A stretch of DNA of 42,365 nt from Nocardia abscessus NBRC 100374 (GCF_000308455.1 NZ_BAFP01000263.1:1-42365); one strand, 5' to 3'. Shown: positions 7,924 to 16,258, numbered from the stretch's first letter. A program made the numbers and translations. Notes: a model not told the origin generated them from the letters alone.

Positions 7924-9255
7924 TCAGGAGCTGGACGCCAGGCGCGGGTCGAGTCCGTATTGATCCGGCACGCCGAGGTGGCCCCGCAGTGTGCTGGTCT
8001 CGTAGTCGAGGTGGAACAACCCACGCTCCTGGAGGATGGGGACCACCTCGTCGACGAAGGTGTCCACGCCGGGGTTGTAGACGTCCATCACCACCCAGAA
8101 CCCGTCGACTGCGTCCGCTTCGAACCACTCCTGCATGTGGTCGGCGACCTCGGAAGGCGGCCCGGTGATGACCGGGTGATAGTCGATGACGCCGTGTGCC
8201 AGCACGTCCCGAAGAGTCCACCCCTCGCGTGCTACCTCGAGCGCGTGCCCCGCGCGGGGGTCCGACGTACTGGCCCGGGCAGCGGCCAACTGGCTCGGGG
8301 TCAGCGGCTTGTCGAGTTGCTGCGCGCCGAGCGGTATGCCCAGCATCGAACCGAGGTATCTGACCTGGTCGGGAAACGCCTGCCCGCCGAGCGCGATGCG
8401 CTGGTCCAGCGCCTCGCGTTTCGTGGGGGCGGTGGCCGGCAGCACGCCGGCAAAGAACTTCACCTCGTCGGGGTTTCGGCCGAACCGTTCGGCCGCCTCA
8501 CGGATCGTCGCCCGCTGAGCGCGCGCGTCCTCGATGGTCCAGGTCGCACCGATGATCCCGCTTGCGTACATGCCGGCCAGACCGAGGCCGTGCGCGCTGC
8601 CACCGGCCTGGAAGATCACCGGCTGCCCCTGCTCGGAGGGCGGCACGGGGAGCGGTCCGCGGGAGGCCACGTGGCGACCACGGAGGTTGATCGGCTGAAC
8701 CCTCGAGGCGTCGGCGAATCGACCGGCCTCGACATCGGTCACCAAGGCATCGCGACCCCAGCTGCCCCAGAGGGCTTGGACGACCTGGATGACCTCGTGA
8801 GCCCGCTCATACCGCTCGTCCCGCGGCGCGATCTCCCCACCGTAATTGGCGGCCGCGCGCGGATCGCTGGTCGTCACCGCGTTCCAGCCGGCTCGGCCGT
8901 GGCTCATGACGTCGAGCGTCTTGAACTGGCGGGCCAGGTTGTAGGGCTCGTTGAAGGTGGTGGATCCGGTGGCGACCATGCCGATGCGTGCTGTGCCACG
9001 CGCAATGGCTGCGAGCGTGAGCATGGGTTCGAGCGTGCCGGCCGGAGGCGCGTGTTCGATGTCGACTCTGAGCGCCTGGAAGTCAGGCAGGAAGAGGAAT
9101 TGCAGCTTCCCGCGCTCGGCTGCTTGGGCGTAGCCGACGAGCTTGTCGAAGCTGGTGAAGTCGGCGGGATCGACGCCAGGCGCCCGCCAGGCGCCCGGTT
9201 GGGTGCCGTAGCCGTTGCCGAGCTGCATACCCAGGATCATCTGTTTGTCGTGCAT
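7924..9255 (-). CDS. FMN-dependent LLM-class monooxygenase (NtaA/SnaA/DszA type)
   Basis: A 443-aa flavin-dependent monooxygenase of the bacterial luciferase-like family, NtaA/SnaA/DszA subgroup. The subgroup hallmark TTFNEPYNLARQFKTLD near residues 99-115 is followed by SHGRAGWNAVT and a NYGG motif. Later landmarks are PVIFQAGGS and GFWVVMDV. Such enzymes oxidise aminopolycarboxylates, sulfur heterocycles or natural products, using FMNH2 supplied by a separate reductase. No reductase gene is next to it here. The ATG at 9255 has a GGAGAAG site and fits the family N-terminus; the open frame continues upstream only by chance. The exporter gene ends 53 bp upstream on the same strand, so the two form an operon under the divergent TetR. 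Confidence 0.88.
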   Translation of the reverse strand: MHDKQMILGMQLGNGYGTQPGAWRAPGVDPADFTSFDKLVGYAQAAERGKLQFLFLPDFQALRVDIEHAPPAGTLEPMLTLAAIARGTARIGMVATGSTTFNEPYNLARQFKTLDVMSHGRAGWNAVTTSDPRAAANYGGEIAPRDERYERAHEVIQVVQALWGSWGRDALVTDVEAGRFADASRVQPINLRGRHVASRGPLPVPPSEQGQPVIFQAGGSAHGLGLAGMYASGIIGATWTIEDARAQRATIREAAERFGRNPDEVKFFAGVLPATAPTKREALDQRIALGGQAFPDQVRYLGSMLGIPLGAQQLDKPLTPSQLAAARASTSDPRAGHALEVAREGWTLRDVLAHGVIDYHPVITGPPSEVADHMQEWFEADAVDGFWVVMDVYNPGVDTFVDEVVPILQERGLFHLDYETSTLRGHLGVPDQYGLDPRLASSS

Positions 9256-9308
9256 CTGCTTCTTCTCCGTCGAGGGCTGAACCCGGGACGCTGGCCCAGG
9301 CTGGATGG

Positions 9309-10790
9309 TCACTCGGATTCGTCGCCCACCAAGGTGCCGCCGGGGACCAGAACGGACTCGGCGTGCCGCAACTCGACCTCGGGCTCGGCGTGGGTGCGCG
9401 GGTCGCGCCGCACGCTCGGGATGAGCAGTGCGACCACGGCGCTCAACAGCAGGGCCCCGGCCAGCATCAGAAAGCCGTTGGTGTAGCCGGACTCCTTCGG
9501 CAAACCGCTGGGTGCGGCGCCGGCGGTGACGATGCTGGCCATGACCGCTCCGCCCAGAGCGCCGCCGATAGTGCGGATGTTGGCATTCATCCCGCTGGCG
9601 ACGCCGGTCTGGTGCGCGGGGACAGCGGCCACGATGAGGTTCGCCATCGCCGCGAATGCCATGCCGAATCCCACGCCGACGACAAGGGTGATCAGGTAGA
9701 TCCCCCACTCGCGGTCGTGCGCCACGGCGACGAGGAAGTAGCCCACAGCGCCGATCACGGATCCGACGATGACCAGGTTCTTCGAGCCGACGCGGCGTGC
9801 CATCTGACCGGCCACCACGCCGAGCACGAACACCGCCACCGTCTGCGGCAACAACATCAGACCTGATTGGGTGATCGACGCACCGAAGCCGTAGCCCGCA
9901 GACGACGGGGTCTGAAACATCTGGGGCAAGAACGCGAACGCGGCATAGAACGCCGCACCGGACAGCAGTGCAACGAGGTTCGTCGCCCAGACCGCACGCA
10001 CCCGCATCATCGTCATGTCGATCAGCGGGTGCTCGGCGCGAGACTCCGCTACCACCCAGACAACAGCGAGCACGACGGCGAGCGCAAGCAGGCCCAACAC
10101 CTTGGCCGATGTCCAACTCCAGGTCGGCGCCTCACTGACACCGAGCAGCAGCGCGACCAACCAGCCGGACAGCAGCAGCGCGGTGAGCCAGTTGATGGAG
10201 CCTGCACTACGCTGCGGCGATTCCGGAACCAGGAAGTGGGCGGCCAGGGCGGAGACGACCAGAAGGATCAGAGGCCACCAGAACAGCCAGTGATAGCCGA
10301 AGGCGGTCACGATCGGGCCGGCCAGCACGATGCCGATTCCAGCGCCGACGGCACTCAGCCCGGCAATGGTGCCCACCGCGCTCGGAACCTTGTCCTGCGG
10401 CAACTCGTCGCGAATGATGCCGAACGCCAGCGGGAGAACGCCTCCGCCGACGCCCTGGATGACCCGGCCGACGATCATCACGAGCAGGTTGGTCGCCACC
10501 GCGGACAGCAAGCAGCCGATCGCCAGCGCTACCAACGCGACCACGAACATCCGCTTCTTACCGGTCATGTCGCCCAGGCGACCCATGATCGGCGTGAAGA
10601 TGGACGCTGACAGCAGGTAGGCGGTCAGCACCCAGGTGACGTTGGTCTGAGAGGTGTGCAACGCGACCTGGATGGTCGGCAGCACAGGGGTGACCAGTGA
10701 CTGCAACAGGGCGTAGGTCCCGACCCCTGCCGCCAGAACGGCCAACGTCACCTGGTGGTGAGCACGGCGCTCAGTGGTACTCGGCTTCAC
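9309..10790 (-). CDS. MFS multidrug exporter, 14-TM DHA2 type
   Basis: A 493-aa major facilitator of the DHA2 (EmrB/QacA-like) group with about 14 hydrophobic segments. Landmarks are QTNVTWVLTAYLLSASIFTP (motif D1 region), GRLGDMTGKKRMF (motif A) and GRVIQGVGGG (motif B). These are proton-driven drug exporters in the plasma membrane. I chose the GTG at 10790 over an ATG 33 bp upstream because AAGGAAA precedes the GTG at good spacing. The tail is hydrophilic. The gene is divergent from a TetR gene, with a 29-bp perfect palindrome between them, and is followed by the flavin monooxygenase. Export plus modification of one compound is a plausible joint role. Confidence 0.88.
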   Translation of the reverse strand: MKPSTTERRAHHQVTLAVLAAGVGTYALLQSLVTPVLPTIQVALHTSQTNVTWVLTAYLLSASIFTPIMGRLGDMTGKKRMFVVALVALAIGCLLSAVATNLLVMIVGRVIQGVGGGVLPLAFGIIRDELPQDKVPSAVGTIAGLSAVGAGIGIVLAGPIVTAFGYHWLFWWPLILLVVSALAAHFLVPESPQRSAGSINWLTALLLSGWLVALLLGVSEAPTWSWTSAKVLGLLALAVVLAVVWVVAESRAEHPLIDMTMMRVRAVWATNLVALLSGAAFYAAFAFLPQMFQTPSSAGYGFGASITQSGLMLLPQTVAVFVLGVVAGQMARRVGSKNLVIVGSVIGAVGYFLVAVAHDREWGIYLITLVVGVGFGMAFAAMANLIVAAVPAHQTGVASGMNANIRTIGGALGGAVMASIVTAGAAPSGLPKESGYTNGFLMLAGALLLSAVVALLIPSVRRDPRTHAEPEVELRHAESVLVPGGTLVGDESE

Positions 10791-10862
10791 TATTTTCCTT
10801 CCGTCACGACCGTGCGGCAGCACCGCCGCAACAAAGCGAGACCAGCACCGCTACCCTGATGG

Positions 10863-10875
10863 GGAGAAGTTCTCC
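10863..10875. promoter_or_regulatory. Secondary TetR operator (13-bp palindrome)
   Basis: GGAGAA-G-TTCTCC repeats the inner 13 bp of the larger palindrome at 10889-10917. The two centres (10869 and 10903) are 34 bp apart. It lies on the exporter side of the divergent region. Confidence 0.65.
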
Positions 10876-10888
10876 GCTTTACGCAACC

Positions 10889-10917
10889 GACAATACGGAG
10901 AAGTTCTCCGTATTGTC
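10889..10917. promoter_or_regulatory. Primary TetR operator: 29-bp perfect palindrome
   Basis: Each arm is 14 nt (GACAATACGGAGAA and its exact complement) around a single central G at 10903. It lies between the exporter start at 10790 and the TetR start at 10936 and ends next to the regulator's ribosome binding site. Perfect symmetry over this length is strong evidence of a dimeric or double-dimeric repressor site. Confidence 0.8.
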
Positions 10918-10935
10918 AAAGGAGGTGGTTCGGAC

Positions 10936-11514
10936 GTGACAGACGTAAGCACCCGCCAGCGCGCCGCCCGAACGGACAAACAGCGCAATCGCTCGCACAT
11001 CCTCGACGTGGCCGAGCAGTACTTCACCGAGCACGGCGTGTCCGACTCGATGAACGCCATCGCCAAACTGGCAGGCGTCGGAGCCGGCACCCTGTACCGC
11101 CACTTCCCCAACCGCGACGCTCTGCTTGCGGCACTTCTGCGCGCACGCAGCGACGAGCTCAAGGCCCGTCGTGACGCCATTCGGCTCGAGGTGCACGATT
11201 CAACCGCCGCACTGGCTCAGTGGCTGGAGGCGCTGGGCCAGTGGGCCACCGCCTTCAACGGCCTGCCGGAACCTCTTCGTCTGGCGCTCGACGAGGGATC
11301 CTCGCCCCTGGCGCTCACGTGCCAGGGTTACGTCACGATCACCGACGAGTTCTTGTCCGCGGCCCAACGCGACGGCGGCGCCCGACCGACCGTGCGAGGC
11401 AAAGACTTGTTCCTGAACGTGCTCGCGATCAGTTGGGTGCGGGAAGCCGCCTTGGCCGATGAGACCTCCGGCGGCGCGCTCGAAGACATCATGCGGGCGG
11501 GTTGGGCCACGTGA
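10936..11514 (+). CDS. TetR-family regulator of the exporter/monooxygenase operon
   Basis: A 192-aa TetR repressor. The DNA-binding domain runs through RSHILDVAEQYFTEHGV, then NAIAKLAGVGAGTLYRHF and NRDALL (residues about 15-65). The C-terminal half resembles the TetR_C_33-like effector region common in actinobacteria. I take the GTG at 10936 as the start: AGGAGG lies about 10 nt upstream, and the product begins MTDVSTRQRA. The longer open frame would run through the operators. Divergent arrangement with the exporter and the palindromes at 10863-10917 point to repression of both transcripts, relieved by an exporter substrate. Confidence 0.85.
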   Translation: MTDVSTRQRAARTDKQRNRSHILDVAEQYFTEHGVSDSMNAIAKLAGVGAGTLYRHFPNRDALLAALLRARSDELKARRDAIRLEVHDSTAALAQWLEALGQWATAFNGLPEPLRLALDEGSSPLALTCQGYVTITDEFLSAAQRDGGARPTVRGKDLFLNVLAISWVREAALADETSGGALEDIMRAGWAT

Positions 11515-11742
11515 CCTCACGGTCATCGGTCTCGACACGCCTTGTCACGTCGGTCGAGAAGCTTTCGGGTCGCGGCCGACAACGCTGCCCGCGGCTCTGG
11601 GGTCGATCTAGAGCCTCGACGGCGTCTGCGGTCCCCTGGCGTACGGGGCGAGGCGAGATGGTGCGTGACGTGCAGGTCCCAGCGCGACGCGTGCCCGCGT
11701 AAATCCAGCGCTGGACGTGCGTAGCCTCGAGCGTCGTGTACG

Positions 11743-11850
11743 GCGCAACTCCCGCGCAATGGTGCGGCGGTGGACGGCGTCCGGGCCGTCGACGATGCGC
11801 AGCACGCGGGCCCAGGCGTAGAAGTTGGCCAGCGTGGAGTCGGCGCTGAC
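11743..11850 (-). pseudogene. Relic of an acyl-CoA dehydrogenase C-terminus
   Basis: One minus-strand frame reads SADSTLANFYAWARVLRIVD and then GPDAVHRRTIARELR. The string YAWARVLRIxDGPDxVHRR is characteristic of the C-terminal helix and flavin-contact region of acyl-CoA dehydrogenases. Nothing before or after continues the family, so only about 36 codons survive. Confidence 0.6.
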
Positions 11851-11863
11851 GCGCCGCCGAAGA

Positions 11864-11983
11864 CCTCAGGTTCGTGCCGCTGAGATCTGCGCCGCTCAGG
11901 TTCGCCCCGGTCAGCGTCGCGTCCCTCAGGTCCGCGTCGACCAGATCCGCGCCGAACACGTACGCGCCGCTCAGGCTCGCTGC
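11864..11983 (-). pseudogene. Pentapeptide-repeat protein fragment
   Basis: Eight successive pentapeptides (ASLSG, AYVFG, ADLVD, ADLRD, ATLTG, ANLSG, ADLSG, TNLRS) fit the A(D/N)LxX repeat that builds a right-handed quadrilateral beta-helix. The frame loses the pattern abruptly at both ends. It is either a fragment of a larger repeat protein or a junction produced by deletion, since the acyl-CoA dehydrogenase relic starts 13 bp away on the same strand in another frame. Confidence 0.55.
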
Positions 11984-12098
11984 GGGGCTGACGAGAAAAA
12001 TGACGTCACTTATGTCCGTTCGTGTCAGCTCGAGTCCAGAGGATCCGGCGTGTTGGTGGAAGCTGAGTCAGCCGGGTGCGGTTCAATCCCCTGCGGCG

Positions 12099-12312
12099 CT
12101 ATGTGAGGATGCCCACGAGCTGGTCGGTGGCTTGGATCGCCCAGTCCGGGTCGTGGTGTTGGCGTCCCCAGCGCGCGGCCTTGATCGCGCGGACCTGCGC
12201 CCAGCGGCGGGCCCGCTCGCGGTCGATGCCCGCTGACTCGCAGAAGAGGTCCAGGCCGCGCGAAAGCCCCTGTTCAGGATTCGGCCCGAACAGCAGATGC
12301 GCAAAGCGGATA
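12099..12312 (-). pseudogene. C-terminal fragment of a possible aminoglycoside-phosphotransferase-like kinase
   Basis: The frame ending at 12099 reads FAHLLFGPNPEQGLSRGLDL, then GIDRERARRWAQVRAIKAAR and QATDQLVGIL. This resembles the last helices of actinobacterial APH-type kinases (…LDRxRxRxW…). Upstream the frame becomes arginine- and proline-rich with no kinase motifs, and the catalytic HGD and DxD residues are absent. Identification is tentative because the conserved core is missing. Confidence 0.35.
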
Positions 12313-12471
12313 CTGCGGTGTGCGCTTGGAGCAGCTGCTGGTCTTGTACGAGGACGTCGCGCAACCCTGGCTTCGTAACTGACGAGCGACACCGTTTGTC
12401 AGAAGCTGTGCCATATCTCCTCGGTCGGTGACGCCCTGTGAGGATCGGCCTCGGGGAGCATCGCGTCGCCC

Positions 12472-13122
12472 CTACCGGATCGTCGGCAGCAAGGAGTTGT
12501 GGACGAGTGCCGGGGGTAGGGGCCCGGTGCCGGTGGCGCACATGCCGTCGAAGGTGAGCCGCAGGTAGCGCCGCCAGGCCGACGGATCGGCAGTCAGCAG
12601 GGGTGCGGCGGTGTAGTACACGCCGCAGATCAGCAGCATCACGTCCTGCCCGTTGAGGTCCGCACGGAGTGAGCCGTCGCGTTGCGCCCGCCGCGCCAGT
12701 GACTCGGCTGTGGCGATCAGCTGCTCTTGTCCGGCCTGTATCTCCGGGTGCCGAAGTTCCGACACCGTATGTAGTGCTTCCGCGAGCGCCCGGTTGTTTG
12801 CGTAGATATCGACGCCCGCGCTCATGAACTGCAGCAGGGCGGCGTCGGCGTCGGCCTGCTCGGCTTGCTGGCGGCCCACTGTCACCAGCCCGTCGATTTC
12901 CTCGCTGATGATCGCGGCGAACAGGTCCTCCTTGGTGGGGAAATGCCGGAAGACGGTTCCCTTTCCGATACCGGCCCGTGCCGCGATCTGTGCAATGGAC
13001 CCTTCCGCGCCGTGCTCGGCGAACACCTCGGCGGCGGCCTTCAACAGCGCCTTACGCGTCCGCACCGCGTCGGCTCTCATCCGTCGCGCGGGCGGCGCTG
13101 CAACGGCTTCTTCAGTGCTCAT
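12472..13122 (-). CDS. TetR-family transcriptional regulator
   Basis: A 216-aa TetR protein with a typical HTH: RKALLKAAAEVFAEHGAEGS, then IAQIAARAGIGKGTVFRHF and TKEDLF (residues about 20-70). The C-terminal part resembles the group of TetR proteins with a helical SbtR-like effector domain (LRADLNGQDVMLLICGVY). The start at 13122 is followed by a 13-residue flexible leader, normal for the group. It is divergent from the F420-reductase-like gene. Two copies of a 22-bp palindrome lie between the genes, so it probably represses that gene and possibly itself. Confidence 0.85.
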   Translation of the reverse strand: MSTEEAVAAPPARRMRADAVRTRKALLKAAAEVFAEHGAEGSIAQIAARAGIGKGTVFRHFPTKEDLFAAIISEEIDGLVTVGRQQAEQADADAALLQFMSAGVDIYANNRALAEALHTVSELRHPEIQAGQEQLIATAESLARRAQRDGSLRADLNGQDVMLLICGVYYTAAPLLTADPSAWRRYLRLTFDGMCATGTGPLPPALVHNSLLPTIR

Positions 13123-13137
13123 GGGTCCACTCTACGC

Positions 13138-13197
13138 AACATGACCGAGCGGTCCGGTTATGTGGTACGGTAGTTAACATGACCAGCCGGTCCGGTT
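13138..13197. promoter_or_regulatory. Two TetR operators, 22 bp each, 38 bp apart
   Basis: Sites at 13138-13159 and 13176-13197 both fit AAC-N2-GACC-N4-GGTC-N2-GTT and share 18-19 of 22 bases. They lie between the divergent TetR and reductase-like genes. A further half-site-like GGCCGGTCCGG follows at about 13213. Confidence 0.7.
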
Positions 13198-13255
13198 ACG
13201 GTTCGTGACTGTGGCCGGTCCGGCATTTCCTCATCCCATCGGAGAAAAGAGCACC

Positions 13256-14005
13256 ATGAACAAGACACTCGGCTTCATCGGCAGCGGCAACGTCGGCGGC
13301 ACCTTGGCCCGCCTTGCTGTCGCCGCAGGCCTGGACGTCGTCCTGAGCAACTCCCGCGGCCCCGAGTCCCTCGCCGATCTCGTCGCCGAACTCGGCCCCC
13401 GCGCCCAGGCGGCCACTCCCGCCGAGGCCGCCGAGGCCGGGGACCTGGTAGTGGTGTCCATCCCGCTGAGCGCCTACGAGAAGATCCCGGCCCAGCCGCT
13501 GGCGGGCAAGATCGTGATCGACACGCTGAACTATTACCCGGTGCGCGACGGCCGCATCGCCGAGCTGGACGCGAACGAGCTGACGAGCAGCGAGCTGGTG
13601 CAGCGCCACCTGGCCGACTCCCGTGTGGTCAAGGCGGCCAGCAACATCGTCGTCAGCCAGCTGTTCAGCCTGGCCCGCCCCTCGGGTGCGCCGGACCGCA
13701 GTGCCATGCCGATCGCCGGCGACGATGCCGCCGCCAAGGCGGAGGTCGTGGAGTTGCTCGACCTCCTTGGCTACGACGCGGTGGACATCGGCACGCTCGC
13801 CGACAGCTGGCGCAGCGAACCAGGCACGCCCGTCTACGGCAAGCCCTACTTCGGGGAAGTGCCCAAGGACGTGAGCTTGGACAAGACGATGGAATGGATC
13901 TTCCAGGCCCCGGGCGTTCCGATACCTGCCGACCGCGTGAGGGAACTGACCGCCACGGTTGTCCGGCCCGCGGGCGGCAGCTTCTCGATCGACGCCTGGA
14001 GATGA
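13256..14005 (+). CDS. NADP-binding F420-dependent NADP reductase-like oxidoreductase
   Basis: A 249-aa protein with an N-terminal Rossmann fold: GFIGSGNVGGTLARLA (residues 6-21) and SNSRGPESL (31-39), where Ser-Asn-Ser-Arg binds the NADP 2'-phosphate as in F420-dependent NADP reductases (Fno). The middle holds DLVVVSIPL and GKIVIDTLNYY. Single-domain relatives with the COG2085 fold are common in actinobacteria, often under TetR control, and their substrates are mostly unknown. The ATG at 13256 has a GGAGAAAAG site. An earlier in-frame GTG or ATG would extend into the operator region. The two upstream palindromes predict induction when the divergent repressor binds its ligand. It may use F420 or another carbonyl/thiol substrate; the sequence does not decide. 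Confidence 0.82.
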   Translation: MNKTLGFIGSGNVGGTLARLAVAAGLDVVLSNSRGPESLADLVAELGPRAQAATPAEAAEAGDLVVVSIPLSAYEKIPAQPLAGKIVIDTLNYYPVRDGRIAELDANELTSSELVQRHLADSRVVKAASNIVVSQLFSLARPSGAPDRSAMPIAGDDAAAKAEVVELLDLLGYDAVDIGTLADSWRSEPGTPVYGKPYFGEVPKDVSLDKTMEWIFQAPGVPIPADRVRELTATVVRPAGGSFSIDAWR

Positions 14006-14784
14006 GTGGAGAGCACCGCGGAAGAACAGGTGGAACCGGAACTCCTGACCGGGTCCGGACACCGACCCACCGTGGGGGTTCCGGCCGCCAGCCGGGGAGA
14101 CAGACGCCTGCAGCTGCCGCCCCGGCTGCGACTGCTGCGGCTGAGCCGACACCTGCACAAGGTCACCGGCGGCAGTCCTTCCTTGACTGCGATCTTCCGC
14201 AGGAACCGGATGCCCTTCCACACCTGCGCGGGTGTCCGTTTGGTGGCTCTATGCGGCGTCGCCGCTCGTCGGCGCTGACGTCTCTGCCCGGAGACAGCCA
14301 CAATCCGCATTTGCCGCAGTTCCGGTGTCCTTTTCCCCCTTTGGACACAGACACTACGCACACGGGTGGTTGTGGAGCAGTTTCGGCCACGACCACCCGT
14401 TTTTCGTGGTCGTAGGTAGATGCGTGGATGAAGGGGAAGCGGCCGGTCTGGCTACGGTCGGCTGCCGACCCGGCGACCGGGCTGGTATCCCCGGTGATCT
14501 GGGGTTGCGCTGAGGACGGCACACCACTCGATCGCCACACTGTCGGACTACCGCAGAGACTACTCCCCTGGAGGTGGGCAAATCTCATCTCCAGCACCGG
14601 GTGCACAGAGACGGTCGCCATCTGTGACCCCCGAGTCGAGCATTCTGCTGATCAGCGCGCTGCCGGCAGTGCTGAGCCGTGGCGCGGCAGAATTCAATAG
14701 CCGGGCTCGCGAGTACACGACTCGCTCACCGTTCCCGACTACGCCACGGGCGGCCGCATCACCCCTGGCTCGGCGGATCCGAGA
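14006..14784. other. About 780 bp with no convincing gene
   Basis: Frames of 80-170 codons are open on both strands, but their products are arginine/proline-rich or rich in shuffled residues, as expected for antisense or non-coding high-GC DNA. None has a ribosome binding site together with a recognisable domain. It may be decayed coding sequence. Confidence 0.4.
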
Positions 14785-15288
14785 CTAGCTGAGCTTATGG
14801 CGGTGAAGCTCGGCTGAGTCGTGTTCGGCAGCGTATTGTTCGCGCCAGCGTTCGATGAGGGGGACCAGTTCGTTGGTCATGTAGGTGTAGAAGTCTTGCA
14901 TCTCGTGTAGGCGCGCGGCGGTGGCGGTCTCTGGCATGGCGGCGTCGATACCTTCTTGGGCGGCGTCGCGCATGGTGGCCAGCATCGTGTTCTGCTGCGA
15001 CATCAATGCCGCCCAGGCTCCGGCGCGGAAACGGTAATGGTCGCGGCGGCTGCCGGGGGCGGGGACGCGTTCGATCAAGCCGACGGGGATGAGTTGTTTG
15101 ATCGCGGTGGAGACCGCGCCGGAACTGATCGACAGCTCTGCGCACAGGTCCGCGGCGGTCATCGTGTCCTGTTCGGTATAGAGCAAGGCGGTCATCACGC
15201 GCGCGGTGGTGCGTTGCATCCCGCCACCGTCGGACAGGGTCAAAGCCAGCTTCTCCGCAGCGGCCCGCAAGCGCTCGTTGGTTCCCAC
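14785..15288 (-). CDS. GbsR/MarR-type transcriptional regulator
   Basis: A 167-aa winged-helix regulator of the GbsR branch of the MarR superfamily. The N-terminal half holds the DNA-binding domain: TARVMTALLYTEQDTMTAAD, then LSISSGAVSTAIKQLIPVGL with the wing GSRRDHYRF. The C-terminal part is a helical dimerisation region (LHEMQDFYTYMTNELVPLIE). Proteins of this kind often sit divergent from, and repress, an ABC-2 type exporter, which is exactly the arrangement here. The intergenic region is only 70 bp, so a single operator could control both directions. Start ATG 15288 gives the standard N-terminus. Confidence 0.85.
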   Translation of the reverse strand: MGTNERLRAAAEKLALTLSDGGGMQRTTARVMTALLYTEQDTMTAADLCAELSISSGAVSTAIKQLIPVGLIERVPAPGSRRDHYRFRAGAWAALMSQQNTMLATMRDAAQEGIDAAMPETATAARLHEMQDFYTYMTNELVPLIERWREQYAAEHDSAELHRHKLS

Positions 15289-15358
15289 AGCCGAAGCTTA
15301 GCAAGCTCGATAGGTTTAGAACATTTACAAATCTCTGAAAGTTCATTACCGTCAGATC
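15289..15358. promoter_or_regulatory. Divergent control region of the regulator and ABC exporter
   Basis: This 70-bp gap is AT-richer than its surroundings. It contains an imperfect dyad bounded by GAAC near 15321 and GTTC near 15344, with TTT/AAA inside. That is a reasonable MarR-type operator. The exporter ATG at 15359 has no clear ribosome binding site, so its message may be leaderless or weakly translated. Confidence 0.35.
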
Positions 15359-16258
15359 ATGGTGAACATAATCGAGCTGCAAGGGCTCACCAAGACCTAC
15401 GGCTCGCGGCGCGGGTTGGTGGAGCTGTCTCTGGAGGTCCGCCGCGGTGAGGTGTTCGGCTTTCTCGGCCCGAATGGGGCCGGTAAGTCGACGACCATCC
15501 GGTTGCTGCTGGACCTGATCCGGCCTACGGCGGGCAGTGCTCGTGTGCTGGGTCTCGACCCTCGGCGGGATGCGGTCCGCTTGCATGCGGAAATTGGCTA
15601 TCTCGCAGGCGATTTCGTCGCGCCGGGACGGCAACGGGTCGGCGCGATGTTGCGGTTTCTGGCCGGGCTGCGTGGCGGGGTCGCGCCGCAACGGATCGAC
15701 GCGCTGTGCGAGCGCTTGGAACTGGATCAGGACATACAGGTCAGCAGTCTGTCCAAGGGCAACCGGCAAAAACTCGGTCTGGTCCAGGCATTCATGCACA
15801 CCCCGCAGTTGCTTATCCTGGACGAGCCGACCTCTGGTCTGGATCCGATCGGCCAGCAGATCTTCCTGGACATGGTCACCGAGGCCTCCGGCAACGGGCA
15901 GACGGTGTTCATGTCCAGCCACATCATGAGCGAGGTGGAGGCGGTCGCCGACCGGGTCGGCATCATCCGCGAGGGGAGATTGGTCGCGCTGAACACTGTG
16001 TCCGGGCTGCGGGCCAATGCCGTGCGCGATGTGGAGGTCACCTTCGCCGAGCCGGTGACCCTCGCCGAGTTCGCCGCCCTTCCCGCGGTCCGCGACGTTC
16101 AGGTGGACGGCGCCATCCTGCGTTGCCAGGTCACCGGAAGCCCCGACGCACTGCTACGGAGGATCGTCACCCACCGTGTCACCGGATTGCTGGTCACCGA
16201 ACCTGCTCTCGAGGACCTGTTCCACGGCTACTACACCGGAGAATCCGATGCTGCCTGA
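15359..16258 (+). CDS. ABC-2 type exporter, ATP-binding subunit
   Basis: A 299-aa ATPase of the DrrA/CcmA-like drug and lipid exporter group. Walker A is GPNGAGKS (37-44). The signature is the variant LSKGNRQ (131-137) rather than LSGGQ, which is normal for this subfamily. Walker B is LLILDEP (151-157), followed by the D-loop SGLDP and the switch histidine in SSH (186-188). The last 80 residues are the regulatory C-terminal extension usual in this group, ending in LEDLFHGYY. It hydrolyses ATP to drive the permease encoded next, whose start codon overlaps its end by 11 bp. Control is probably by the divergent MarR/GbsR-type protein. Confidence 0.92.
   Translation: MVNIIELQGLTKTYGSRRGLVELSLEVRRGEVFGFLGPNGAGKSTTIRLLLDLIRPTAGSARVLGLDPRRDAVRLHAEIGYLAGDFVAPGRQRVGAMLRFLAGLRGGVAPQRIDALCERLELDQDIQVSSLSKGNRQKLGLVQAFMHTPQLLILDEPTSGLDPIGQQIFLDMVTEASGNGQTVFMSSHIMSEVEAVADRVGIIREGRLVALNTVSGLRANAVRDVEVTFAEPVTLAEFAALPAVRDVQVDGAILRCQVTGSPDALLRRIVTHRVTGLLVTEPALEDLFHGYYTGESDAA

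Noticed and set aside
7870..9486. Long plus-strand open frame of about 540 codons
   Set aside because: It lies opposite the LLM monooxygenase, whose family motifs are unmistakable. High-GC codon bias produces such mirror frames.
9256..10116. N-terminal extension of the monooxygenase frame over the exporter gene
   Set aside because: The extension is Arg/Gly-rich and out of family, and the exporter is encoded here in another frame. The start with GGAGAAG is at 9255.
13196..14221. Minus-strand open frame opposite the reductase-like gene
   Set aside because: It is a mirror frame of an evident Rossmann-fold gene and has no ribosome binding site or domain.
14795..15922. Minus-strand frame spanning the regulator and part of the ABC ATPase
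   Set aside because: It crosses the divergent control region and is antisense to Walker A, so it cannot be a real single gene.
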